This document shows, piece by piece, positions 57,249 through 64,000 of a stretch of DNA of 64,000 bases. This DNA comes from an uncultured Eubacteriales bacterium (GTDB taxonomy: Bacteria > Bacillota > Clostridia > Oscillospirales > CAG-272). Position 1 is the first letter of the stretch. Each line of letters starts with the position of its first letter. The notes under the pieces are model-generated. The model saw only the letters and a program-made list of their open reading frames with translations, was not told where the DNA came from and ran no database searches. The DNA is taken from assembly GCA_934394585.1 (NCBI GenBank), contig CAKRQU010000003.1, forward strand, positions 22,836 to 86,835, given 5' to 3'. A program made the translations under genes and the position numbers.

Positions 57249-57277
57249 TTGACAAAAAGCGGAAATAATGATAGAAT
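57249..57277 (+). promoter_or_regulatory. promoter of FDFGTK lipoprotein 2
   Basis: TTGACA (57249-57254), 17-base spacer, TAGAAT (57272-57277), leader of about 57 bases. Confidence 0.72.
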
Positions 57278-57340
57278 ATATATTAGTCGGAGTCGGCATA
57301 TAAATCCCGCCGATTCAAATATAACAAGGAGAACTGTATC

Positions 57341-58465
57341 ATGAAAAAATTTCTTTCGGTTTTTCTCGTAGTTGCCATGCTTGCGGCAGCTATAGCAATG
57401 GTTTCCTGCGGCACAAAGCCCGAGCAAACCACCGAATCCACAACTACGGAAGCCACCACTACAACTGAAAGCACAACTACGACAGAAGCCACGACAACCA
57501 CGGTAACCACAACAACACAAACAACAACCACCGAAACCACCACGACAGAAGCCACGACGACTACAATGTTCACCGAGCCTGTTTATGCTCGTTTCGATTT
57601 CGGTACCAAAACTTATGCCGAAGAAAACAATCTCACTTCGCACGAGTATCTCACATCCCATCTTACATACAACAAAGATTATGTTTCCATCACTTATGAT
57701 GAGGACAATATCATCGTCACGGCGCTCAAAGCATACAATTATGCTAAAATGAGATCCACGGATTTCAAAACCGCCACATCGATAAACTACGCATATTCTC
57801 TCTGCTTTGAAGATATTTCCGCAGATTACGAATTTGAAGATCCGCAGGAAATTCATGCAGGTTCCGGCAAGGGCGGATATCATCAGTACATGAAAATCCG
57901 TTTTGTAAACGGCGGTCCGAATACAAAGATCAGCTTTATCTGGAAAGGCACGGGCAATATGGCAGGCTGGTACACCACGGCTACATGCGTTATGGACGTA
58001 ACTCCCGGCAAGGCAGATGAAAAATACAATGAATATCAGATAGCTATATTTGATATAGCAAAAGATTCCAACCTTCCTACCGGCGCAAACGAAATCACCG
58101 CCGACAACGGCAAGGGTTATCACAACAACTGGATCTGGGGCGATAAATTCGTTACATCAATCCGCTTCAGCGTGCTCGGTTCTTACATTCCCGGCAGTGC
58201 CCGCAGCGGTCATACATTTGCCACCACGGGTGACAATGCCGTAGATGACGGCACAGGCACAAAGATCGCTTCCGACGGCAGCGGCAGAATTACTTCCTGG
58301 ACAGCAGGCGAAGCTCTCACAGCGGCAAAGGTTGTGGCAAGATGCGATACACGCGGTCTTATCAACAGAGGCAACTTTGTAAAGATCGACTACATCGTAT
58401 TCGGCACATCTCCCGAACAGCTCGAAGGATACAAGAGCAAACTCGAACTCGCTTCCGGAAACTGA
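57341..58465 (+). CDS. lipoprotein of unrecognised FDFGTK family, paralogue 2
   Basis: A 374-residue lipoprotein with lipobox Cys23 (IAMVSCGT), a Thr/Glu-rich linker (about 27-80) and the same C-terminal domain: YARFDFGTKTYAEENNLTS, GYHQYMKIRF, GNMAGWY, HNNWIWG, RFSVLGSYIPG, KIDYIVFGTSPEQLEGYKS. It is clearly a tandem paralogue of the gene upstream, diverged mainly in the linker and mid-domain loops. Separate promoter, AAGGAG RBS and terminator make it monocistronic. No enzyme motif is seen; role as a substrate-binding or surface-binding lipoprotein is a guess. Confidence 0.8.
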   Translation: MKKFLSVFLVVAMLAAAIAMVSCGTKPEQTTESTTTEATTTTESTTTTEATTTTVTTTTQTTTTETTTTEATTTTMFTEPVYARFDFGTKTYAEENNLTSHEYLTSHLTYNKDYVSITYDEDNIIVTALKAYNYAKMRSTDFKTATSINYAYSLCFEDISADYEFEDPQEIHAGSGKGGYHQYMKIRFVNGGPNTKISFIWKGTGNMAGWYTTATCVMDVTPGKADEKYNEYQIAIFDIAKDSNLPTGANEITADNGKGYHNNWIWGDKFVTSIRFSVLGSYIPGSARSGHTFATTGDNAVDDGTGTKIASDGSGRITSWTAGEALTAAKVVARCDTRGLINRGNFVKIDYIVFGTSPEQLEGYKSKLELASGN

Positions 58466-58477
58466 GTTTTGTTTTTC

Positions 58478-58512
58478 AAAAAAGACGGCTTTAAAAAAAG
58501 CCGTCTTTTTTT
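58478..58512 (+). terminator. terminator of FDFGTK lipoprotein 2
   Basis: AAAAAAGACGGCTTT/AAAGCCGTCTTTTTT stem with a short A-loop and T-run. Confidence 0.85.
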
Positions 58513-58570
58513 ATTCAGGAAAATCTTGCAAAGGCGGCAGGCGTATAAATTTCATCATTTTTTCAAACAA

Positions 58571-58599
58571 TTTTAATGCGCATTATACGCATATTAAAA
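58571..58599 (+). promoter_or_regulatory. operator-like inverted repeat before FDFGTK lipoprotein 3
   Basis: TTTTAATGCG (58571-58580) and CGCATaTTAAAA (58588-58599) are complementary apart from one extra A, spaced by 7 bases, and end 26 bases before the start codon. No strong -35/-10 pair is visible here, unlike the neighbours, so this unit may be regulated differently. Confidence 0.5.
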
Positions 58600-58624
58600 T
58601 TCATGTAATAAAAGGAAAATATAT

Positions 58625-59725
58625 ATGAAAAAGGTAGTTTTTACAATACTTCTCTGCTTTTGCATACTGCTCTGTTCATGCGGCACACCCGACCCGATGC
58701 CGAATACTTCTTCGCAGACCTCGTCCCAAACGACTGATTCCGGAAATGCCGGCACGGGCGATACCGCATCATCATCCGATACGGGTACGACGACAAGCAT
58801 GACATCCGCATCGGAAACGACTTCCGCCACGACTCTGCGTCCGCTCTTTGCCAGACTCGATTTCGGCACAAAAAGCTATGCCATAGACAACAAGCTCACC
58901 TCGCACGAATCAATAATGGAAAGACTCACCTACGATTCGGAAGCCATATCGGTGGAATTTACCGAGGATTCCATGATAATCACGGCTAAAAAAGATGGAA
59001 CTTTCAAATCAGCCGGTGAAACGCCCACCCTCGAGGAATCGCAATGGTTTCTGCGCGGCAGCGACACCTGCTATTACCCGATGAACACATTTGCCATCAT
59101 GTTTGACGAGCTTCAGGATTATGATTTCGATACTCAGCTTGTTTCAGGCTACGGCATGTGGTCGGGCTATCCTCATTCTTACGACAACGTCGGCAAAGCC
59201 GATAAATGGGGCGGCGGGCATCAGTATATGAAAATAAGAATAAAAAATCCCGGCGACAACAATAAAATTTCCGTGGCATTCAATAATGCCTCCGCTTATG
59301 CTTCCACGCAGTTTGCCACCATGGGCATACGCGAGCATCAGCAGGAATACAAAACCTATATTTACGACATGACTTATGCCTCGACTTATTCATCGGGCAA
59401 AGGCGTAATGCTTTCGGGAATAGCCCCCGGAAACAACTGGACATGGAAACAGAATTACGACGTATACGGACTGCGTTTTCATCTGCTGGGTGCGACATGC
59501 TCTTATGCAAACGCATATCTGAATAACAAATTCGACGAAAACGAAACAGCAGCCGATTACGACAAATTTGCGGAATATTTTTCCCGTCTGGACAGCCGCG
59601 CCCTGATAAAAAAGGATGACCGCGTGGAAATAGACTATATAATATTCGGTGCCACACCCGAGCAGGTGGCTTCTTACCACAGCTATATAGAATCCTCCGC
59701 CATGGCTGAAACTATGGCAAATTAA
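58625..59725 (+). CDS. lipoprotein of unrecognised FDFGTK family, paralogue 3 (divergent)
   Basis: A 366-residue lipoprotein: signal peptide with Cys19 (LLCSCGT), Ser/Thr/Gly/Asp linker instead of the pure Thr/Glu type, then FARLDFGTKSYAIDNKLTS, GGGHQYMKIRI, GNNWTWK, LRFHLLGATC, LDSRALIKKDDRVEIDYIIFG. Conservation with the two upstream paralogues is clear but lower. Codon use resembles the bulk of the window rather than the highly biased first paralogue. AAAGGAAA before the ATG. No terminator hairpin is obvious after the stop. Function unknown. Confidence 0.78.
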   Translation: MKKVVFTILLCFCILLCSCGTPDPMPNTSSQTSSQTTDSGNAGTGDTASSSDTGTTTSMTSASETTSATTLRPLFARLDFGTKSYAIDNKLTSHESIMERLTYDSEAISVEFTEDSMIITAKKDGTFKSAGETPTLEESQWFLRGSDTCYYPMNTFAIMFDELQDYDFDTQLVSGYGMWSGYPHSYDNVGKADKWGGGHQYMKIRIKNPGDNNKISVAFNNASAYASTQFATMGIREHQQEYKTYIYDMTYASTYSSGKGVMLSGIAPGNNWTWKQNYDVYGLRFHLLGATCSYANAYLNNKFDENETAADYDKFAEYFSRLDSRALIKKDDRVEIDYIIFGATPEQVASYHSYIESSAMAETMAN

Positions 59726-59782
59726 AGTTTGCTTTTTTATGTAAACAGTATGAAAATTTCCTTCATTAACGCCCCAAAATTG

Positions 59783-59811
59783 TTGACAAAACAGCAAAGT
59801 GATGATATAAT
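59783..59811 (+). promoter_or_regulatory. promoter of solute-binding-like lipoprotein 1
   Basis: TTGACA (59783-59788), 17-base spacer, TATAAT (59806-59811): full consensus, about 55 bases of leader. Confidence 0.8.
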
Positions 59812-59872
59812 ACTCATAAACACATAATGGGCAAACCTTATGATGGAAAAATTTAAAAAAGGAGTATCCTAT

Positions 59873-61471
59873 ATGAAGAGAATTCTTTCACTTCTCATTG
59901 CTCTCGCAATGGTAGTTGCAGTGATTGCTCTCACAGCCTGCGGCGGCGATCCCACAGATCCTACCGGCACAACGACAGGTAAAAAAGACAATACCACTGC
60001 TTCTTCCTCCGGCGACAGCACCACGGCTTCCACCGGCGGCAACAGCAGCAATACCACTGCTTCTTCCTCCGGCGACAGCACCACGGCTTCCTCCGGCGAC
60101 GGCACTACTGTTTCCGGCGAAACCGAGCTCACCGGTAAAGAAAAGCATCCCGATTTCATGGATGTAAACTTCGGTGGCAGAGAATTCAGATTTTCCACAT
60201 GGAAGAGCGACGACTGGGGCAATTTCGAAATTTCCGCAGAAGCAACGGGCGATGACGATATCGTTACCGAAGCCATCATCGCAAGAAACAGCACAGTGGA
60301 AAAGCTCTACAACTGCAAAATCGTAAACGAAGGTTCTTCCGATCCTACAGCGCTCATTTCCAATGACGTTCAGCTCGGAAAACTCACATACGATTTCTGT
60401 CTTTCTCAGTATTCCAATGCACAGTATACGTCCGATTATCTCAATATCGCTGCTCTCGATATCGACCTCGATCGCAGCTGGTGGGATCAGAGCTTCAGAA
60501 ATGCTTTCGGTGTTACTGTAGACGGCACTGAAAAGCTTTATTCCATTTCCGGCGCATTCAACCTTATCAGCTATGATGCTACATGGGCACTTTTCTTCAA
60601 TACGGAAGTGTACAACAGCATCATTTCCAGCGGTAAATCCAATATAGACCTCTATCAGGCAGTCCGCGACAAGAAATGGACTATAGATATGCTGCTCACA
60701 CTCATGGATGCCGCAAAAGCAGATGCAAATGCCGACCAGCAGTACAAATATGATGACGGCGATGTTCTCGGCTTCATCACTATTAACAACGGCTATGCCG
60801 CAAACGCTTTCTATTTCGCTATAGGCGGCAAAGGCATTATCACGGATGAAAACGGCGACAAAGCTCCTATCAGCACTCAGAATACGGATATATCCGCTCT
60901 CTCCGCTGCTATAGACAAAGCCGCAGAAGTTTTCAAGTCCCCCTACTATGAGGCACAGTCCGGTTCCAAAACACAGGCTGCTATGTCCAATGGTCAGGCG
61001 CTCTTCATTTCCGAATGCCTCGCCGTGGCAAAGAGAGTTACGGACGAAAATGCCAAATATTCCATCGTTCCTTATCCGATGGCAGACGAAAACCAGGGCG
61101 ACTACTACACAATGGTATGTAACCGCAGTTATGGTCTGAAAGTTTCCGCCGCTGTTTCCAATTATGCGCAGACAGGTCAGTTCCTCGATGTATTCTGCTA
61201 TCACTCCGAAAAGCTCGTATATCCCGAGTATATCAACTTCTACAAGACGCAGTGCTTCTGCGAGGATGAATCCGGCGAAATGCTCGACATCGTTCTCCAG
61301 TCCCGTGTTTACGATCTCGATTACTTCGGTATGTTCGGTATCAACTCTACAATGCAGTCTTACATCTCTTCGGGCAAGAACATGATATCCAAGGCTATCG
61401 GCAGCAAATCCAGCGCCGCCAAGTCCAAACTCGATGAGTATATCGCAAAGCGCAAAGACGCAAAGTATTGA
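59873..61471 (+). CDS. solute-binding-protein-like lipoprotein, paralogue 1
   Basis: A 532-residue lipoprotein: signal peptide with lipobox LTACGG, Ser/Thr/Gly linker containing a duplicated segment, and a large domain from about residue 90 (KHPDFMDVNFGGREF). Overall pattern (two-lobe length of about 420 residues, ISYDATWALFFNTEVY, WTIDMLLTLMDAAKADA, IGGKGIITDE, SECLAVAKR, IVPYPMADENQGDYYTMV, ISKAIGSKSSAAKSKLDEY) is that of ABC extracellular solute-binding proteins for oligosaccharides. No permease or ATPase genes are near, so it is an orphan. Start ATG 59873 has AAGGAG eight bases ahead; the frame upstream lacks a site. Full-consensus promoter and own terminator imply high expression. Confidence 0.82.
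   Translation: MKRILSLLIALAMVVAVIALTACGGDPTDPTGTTTGKKDNTTASSSGDSTTASTGGNSSNTTASSSGDSTTASSGDGTTVSGETELTGKEKHPDFMDVNFGGREFRFSTWKSDDWGNFEISAEATGDDDIVTEAIIARNSTVEKLYNCKIVNEGSSDPTALISNDVQLGKLTYDFCLSQYSNAQYTSDYLNIAALDIDLDRSWWDQSFRNAFGVTVDGTEKLYSISGAFNLISYDATWALFFNTEVYNSIISSGKSNIDLYQAVRDKKWTIDMLLTLMDAAKADANADQQYKYDDGDVLGFITINNGYAANAFYFAIGGKGIITDENGDKAPISTQNTDISALSAAIDKAAEVFKSPYYEAQSGSKTQAAMSNGQALFISECLAVAKRVTDENAKYSIVPYPMADENQGDYYTMVCNRSYGLKVSAAVSNYAQTGQFLDVFCYHSEKLVYPEYINFYKTQCFCEDESGEMLDIVLQSRVYDLDYFGMFGINSTMQSYISSGKNMISKAIGSKSSAAKSKLDEYIAKRKDAKY
59990..60091 (+). repeat. 60-nt-period internal duplication in the lipoprotein linker
   Basis: A 42-base segment at 59990-60031 recurs without mismatch at 60050-60091 (period 60), encoding NTTASSSGDSTTAS twice. 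Exact DNA identity points to a recent tandem duplication in the flexible linker. Confidence 0.9.
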
Positions 61472-61489
61472 TTTTTTCTCATAAGGCAT

Positions 61490-61521
61490 CAGGGGAAACC
61501 GACATTCGGTTTTCCCTTTTT
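61490..61521 (+). terminator. terminator of solute-binding-like lipoprotein 1
   Basis: AGGGGAAACCGA-cat-TCGGTTTTCCCT stem followed by TTTT, 18 bases after the stop. Confidence 0.8.
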
Positions 61522-61661
61522 GTATCGGTTGCGGCACAGCTATGCAACTGTGGGTTTGCTCAATATGTATACTTCTGTAGGTAGATAAATTTTCACAAAC
61601 GTGATACAATAAATCGAAGGATTTATTGTAAATCCAAACAAATTTTCAAAGGAGATAAGCT

Positions 61662-63257
61662 ATGAAAAAGTTATTATCAATGCTTCTCGCGTTGGCTATG
61701 ATTTTTGCGGTGGTTGCTCTCACGGCTTGCGGCGGCGATCCCGCTGTACCCACAGGAACCAGCAAAACAAACGGCACAACAGCGGGCGGTACAACCGGCA
61801 CGACAAATGGCGGCAGCGCTACCGGCACTACCGGAGGCGACAGCACTACCGGCACGACAAACAACGGCGGCACAACACCTCCCGGCGAAACAGAACTCAA
61901 CGGCAAAACAAAGCATCCCGACTTCATGGATGTAAACTTTGGCGGCAGAGAATTTGTTTTCGCTATTCAGGACATCGGTGACTGGGACGAATACGACATC
62001 GCTCCCGAAGCTACAGGTGAGGACAACATCATTACCGAAGCTTCCATCGAAAGAACAAGCAAAGTAGAATCACTCTACAACTGCAAAATCAAAGAAATCA
62101 AGTGCAACAAGGATACATCTGCTTACGGTATGATTACCACAGATATCCAGACAGGTAAGCACACTGTAGACTTTGCCGAAGAGCAGTATAGCCTCGGCAA
62201 AAACAACAGCGACATCATAAATATAGCAAGCCTCGATATCGATATAACACACGACTGGTTTGACCAGTCTTATATCGACACATATCTCGTAAACGATGAC
62301 GGTAAGAACAGACTTTACCAGATTTCCGGTCCCTGGAACCTCATCAGCTACGATGCTACATGGATGCTCTACTTCAACATGAACGTTTACGAAGCACTCC
62401 GCTCCGCAAGCAAGACAAATGTTGACCTTTACCAGACAGTAAAGGACGGCAAATGGACAGTAGACGTTATGCTCGATCTCATGGCAGCTGCCAAATCCGA
62501 TGCAAATGCCGACCAGAAAATGAGCTATGATGACGGTGACGTATTCGGTCTCACCACTTACGGAAACGGCTATATGGACAATGCTCTCTACTTCGGCGTA
62601 GGCGGCAGAGGTGCCGTAAGAGATACGACTACAAACAAAGTTGTCGCTATCAGCAAGGATACCGTTGATATATCCGCTCTCGCAGCAGCTATAGATAAGG
62701 CTTCCCAGCTCGTAAATAACGATGCTTACACACCTATCGGTTCCATCGCAAAGGCACGCGCTTCCTTCACAAACGGACAGACGCTCTTTGCTTCCGAGTG
62801 CCTTGCAGCAGCAAGCCTTGTTACAGACGAAAATGCAAACTTCTCCTGCGTACCTTTCCCGAAATACAATGAGGAACAGGAAAATTACCAGGCAATGGTA
62901 TGTAACCGCGCTTACGGTCTTTCCGTTTCCGCAGCTATTACAGACCTTAACAACGTTGCAAACTTCCTCGAAGTATTCGCTTACCATTCTCAGATGCTCG
63001 TATACCCCGAGTATGTAAGATATTACAAGACTCAGGTATTCTGCGATGACGGTGCCGGCGAAATGCTCGATATCATATTCAAAGCACGCGTTTGGGACTA
63101 CGACTACCTCGGAACATGCGGTATCGTTTCCACAGCCGCTCTTTGCATAAGCAACGGTAAGAACACGTTCTCCAAGGCTATCGGTTCCAAGTCTTCCACG
63201 ACAAACCAGAAGCTCGACGCTTATCGTGAGAGCGTTAAGAAGAACGCTGATAAATAA
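61662..63257 (+). CDS. solute-binding-protein-like lipoprotein, paralogue 2
   Basis: A 531-residue paralogue of the preceding gene: lipobox LTACGG, Thr/Gly-rich linker (TTAGGTTGTTNGG-type), then KHPDFMDVNFGGREFVFAI and the same landmarks (ISYDATWMLYFNMNVY, WTVDVMLDLMAAAKSDA, SECLAAASLVTDENANF, MVCNRAYGLSVSA, FSKAIGSKSSTTNQKLD). The linker differs while the domain is similar, as expected after tandem duplication. Codon use is strongly biased to TAC, AAC, ACA and GCT, suggesting abundant product. AAAGGAG RBS; a weak -10 (TACAAT 61605-61610) upstream. Probable oligosaccharide- or peptide-binding lipoprotein without an adjacent transporter. Confidence 0.82.
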   Translation: MKKLLSMLLALAMIFAVVALTACGGDPAVPTGTSKTNGTTAGGTTGTTNGGSATGTTGGDSTTGTTNNGGTTPPGETELNGKTKHPDFMDVNFGGREFVFAIQDIGDWDEYDIAPEATGEDNIITEASIERTSKVESLYNCKIKEIKCNKDTSAYGMITTDIQTGKHTVDFAEEQYSLGKNNSDIINIASLDIDITHDWFDQSYIDTYLVNDDGKNRLYQISGPWNLISYDATWMLYFNMNVYEALRSASKTNVDLYQTVKDGKWTVDVMLDLMAAAKSDANADQKMSYDDGDVFGLTTYGNGYMDNALYFGVGGRGAVRDTTTNKVVAISKDTVDISALAAAIDKASQLVNNDAYTPIGSIAKARASFTNGQTLFASECLAAASLVTDENANFSCVPFPKYNEEQENYQAMVCNRAYGLSVSAAITDLNNVANFLEVFAYHSQMLVYPEYVRYYKTQVFCDDGAGEMLDIIFKARVWDYDYLGTCGIVSTAALCISNGKNTFSKAIGSKSSTTNQKLDAYRESVKKNADK

Positions 63258-63271
63258 TTTTTCAAAAAGCA

Positions 63272-63306
63272 TAAAATGTGCAGAGCCTTGCTCTGCACAT
63301 TTTTTG
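63272..63306 (+). terminator. terminator of solute-binding-like lipoprotein 2
   Basis: AAAATGTGCAGAGC-ctt-GCTCTGCACATTTT stem with T-run, 15 bases after the stop codon. Confidence 0.9.
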
Positions 63307-63320
63307 TATGGTGGAGGGGT

Positions 63321-63505
63321 GTACTTTTTCGCAAAAGTACGAAAAGTTTCTCTGTCCCCCGCGAGGGGACGAAGGTGTACTTTTTGTAAAAGCGCAAAAA
63401 AGTTACTCTTTGCCAAGAGGGGGGGCGGGCGACTGCGGTCGCCCGTGGACGTGATCGCGCTGCCCCGTGACCAAAAGAAAAGTTTCTTTGTGCAAAGAAA
63501 AAGGT
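63321..63505. repeat. cluster of short palindromes flanking element D
   Basis: A gene-free stretch packed with small hairpins: GTACTTTT-tcgc-AAAAGTAC (63321-63340), the GC-rich module GGGCGAC-tgcg-GTCGCCC (63427-63444), and TTTCTTTGtgCAAAGAAA (63484-63501). The same types occur around elements A-C, so these are separable units that tend to gather next to the long element. Confidence 0.7.
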
Positions 63506-64000
63506 GTACTTTTGCGTGACCAAAAGTACCAAAAGTCAAAAAGAGGAAAGTATTCCTCTTTTAAACACCTTCTGTCGCCTCGCGGCGACTTGTGCGAACA
63601 TACTGCCCAGACAGTCCAGCCATAGACTAAATCGGAAGCGCAGTTCAGACCCCCACACTTAACACGGACTTTAGCCTGTGCAGATTTAAGCCTTAGTCGC
63701 CCCGACTCGATGCCCATCAAGTCATGCTTGCATGGTTGGAGTTTAGCCTACAGCGGGAAGTGTCGCTAAACTTTCGGCGTGGCACCATCCACCCCGTCGA
63801 ATCTGCTCGCTTTTTGCGGCATGCTTTGTTCGCACGCGCGGTATGGCTGATGATGTGATGAGAGATGAAATTGAGATTTTTCACTGTGCCATCTATAGCG
63901 CATACTTGCCGCGCATTACTTTTCGCGGCTGACTCGACGGGGTGCGAGGTAGTTTGCAAAGGAGGGCGAGGAGCCTTCCTTTGATGACTTTTCCCGCGCT
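63506..64000 (-). repeat. dispersed ~510-nt element, copy D (reverse orientation, cut by window end)
   Basis: Reverse-complement copy. It starts with the terminal hairpin GTACTTTT-gcgtgacc-AAAAGTAC (63506-63529) and runs to the window end inside the left-end hairpin. The long-range complementary pair is intact (63790-63800 with 63934-63944). The inner stem GTTTAGC/GCTAAAC is kept (63751-63781 region). It follows the terminator of the last lipoprotein gene. No conserved ORF. Confidence 0.9.

Noticed and set aside
59888..61609. 573-codon minus-strand open frame opposite solute-binding-like lipoprotein 1
   Set aside because: The sense gene has promoter, RBS, signal peptide, terminator and a paralogue; the antisense frame has none.

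Overview
The window looks like a chromosomal segment of an anaerobic, fermentative Gram-positive bacterium of the class Clostridia (Oscillospirales/Christensenellales-like gut lineages are my best guess; this is inference). Pointers are AdhE, two [FeFe]-hydrogenase-type proteins, a Rex redox regulator, the ylxM-ffh-rpsP-khpA block, Firmicutes-type sigma-A promoters (TTGACA-17-TATAAT), AAGGAGG ribosome binding sites and lipoproteins with Thr/Gly/Ser-rich linkers. Coding density is high, about half of the bases are G+C, and most long open frames opposite the genes are shadows of codon bias.

Layout. 1-1204 (-): N-terminal two thirds of a RecD2 helicase, preceded by a small membrane protein. 1745-10694 (+): a nine-gene, tightly spaced operon rex - adhE - APH-type kinase - two [2Fe-2S] mini-ferredoxins - PAS-containing sensory [FeFe] hydrogenase - SpoIIE-type phosphatase - ferredoxin-type [FeFe] hydrogenase, closed by a strong terminator; it joins NADH sensing, ethanol formation and hydrogen sensing/production. 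10752-12667 (-): a type IV pilin-like protein with a beta-helix-like passenger. Its long leader carries a consensus promoter, a 43-codon ORF containing a (GTCT)12 repeat and a perfect 22-bp hairpin directly after the ORF stop; this is the most intriguing regulatory arrangement here. Then a FucI-like sugar isomerase (-), tRNA-Gly(GCC) (-), and a TetR - MMPL exporter - heptad-repeat protein block (+).

20192-27383 (-): miaB-mutS-mutL-tgt operon. 28225-30516 (+): ylxM-ffh and rpsP-khpA. 30562-31411: divergent XRE regulator and SLOG-family protein. Then an AlkD-like protein, a FlaA1/CapD-like NDP-sugar dehydratase and an AbrB-ABC exporter operon (all -). A CDF metal transporter (-) is followed by rplI-dnaB-tilS-hpt (-). 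42059-47166 (+): a surface O-acylation cassette (SGNH-like lipoprotein, tiny membrane protein, MBOAT acyltransferase, SGNH/LRR protein). 47867-50320 (-): clpC-like. 50505-55473 (+): yifB/comM, ribF, a PBP5-like protein with degenerate active-site motifs, a small hypothetical, and an M23 peptidase. 55878-63257 (+): five single-gene lipoprotein units, namely three paralogues of an unrecognised family (motif FDFGTK near the mature N-terminus) and two orphan solute-binding-like paralogues; most have a consensus promoter and most have their own terminator.

Four copies of a roughly 510-nt dispersed element (19619, 36117, 47309 and, reversed, 63506 to the window end) fill the longest gene-free gaps, always beyond the 3' end of a neighbouring gene. 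They have no conserved ORF, end in self-palindromic hairpins in inverted orientation, and keep internal base-pairing including compensatory changes. They look like a large non-autonomous REPIN/MITE-like element or a multicopy structured RNA. No CRISPR array, prophage, transposase or rRNA was seen.
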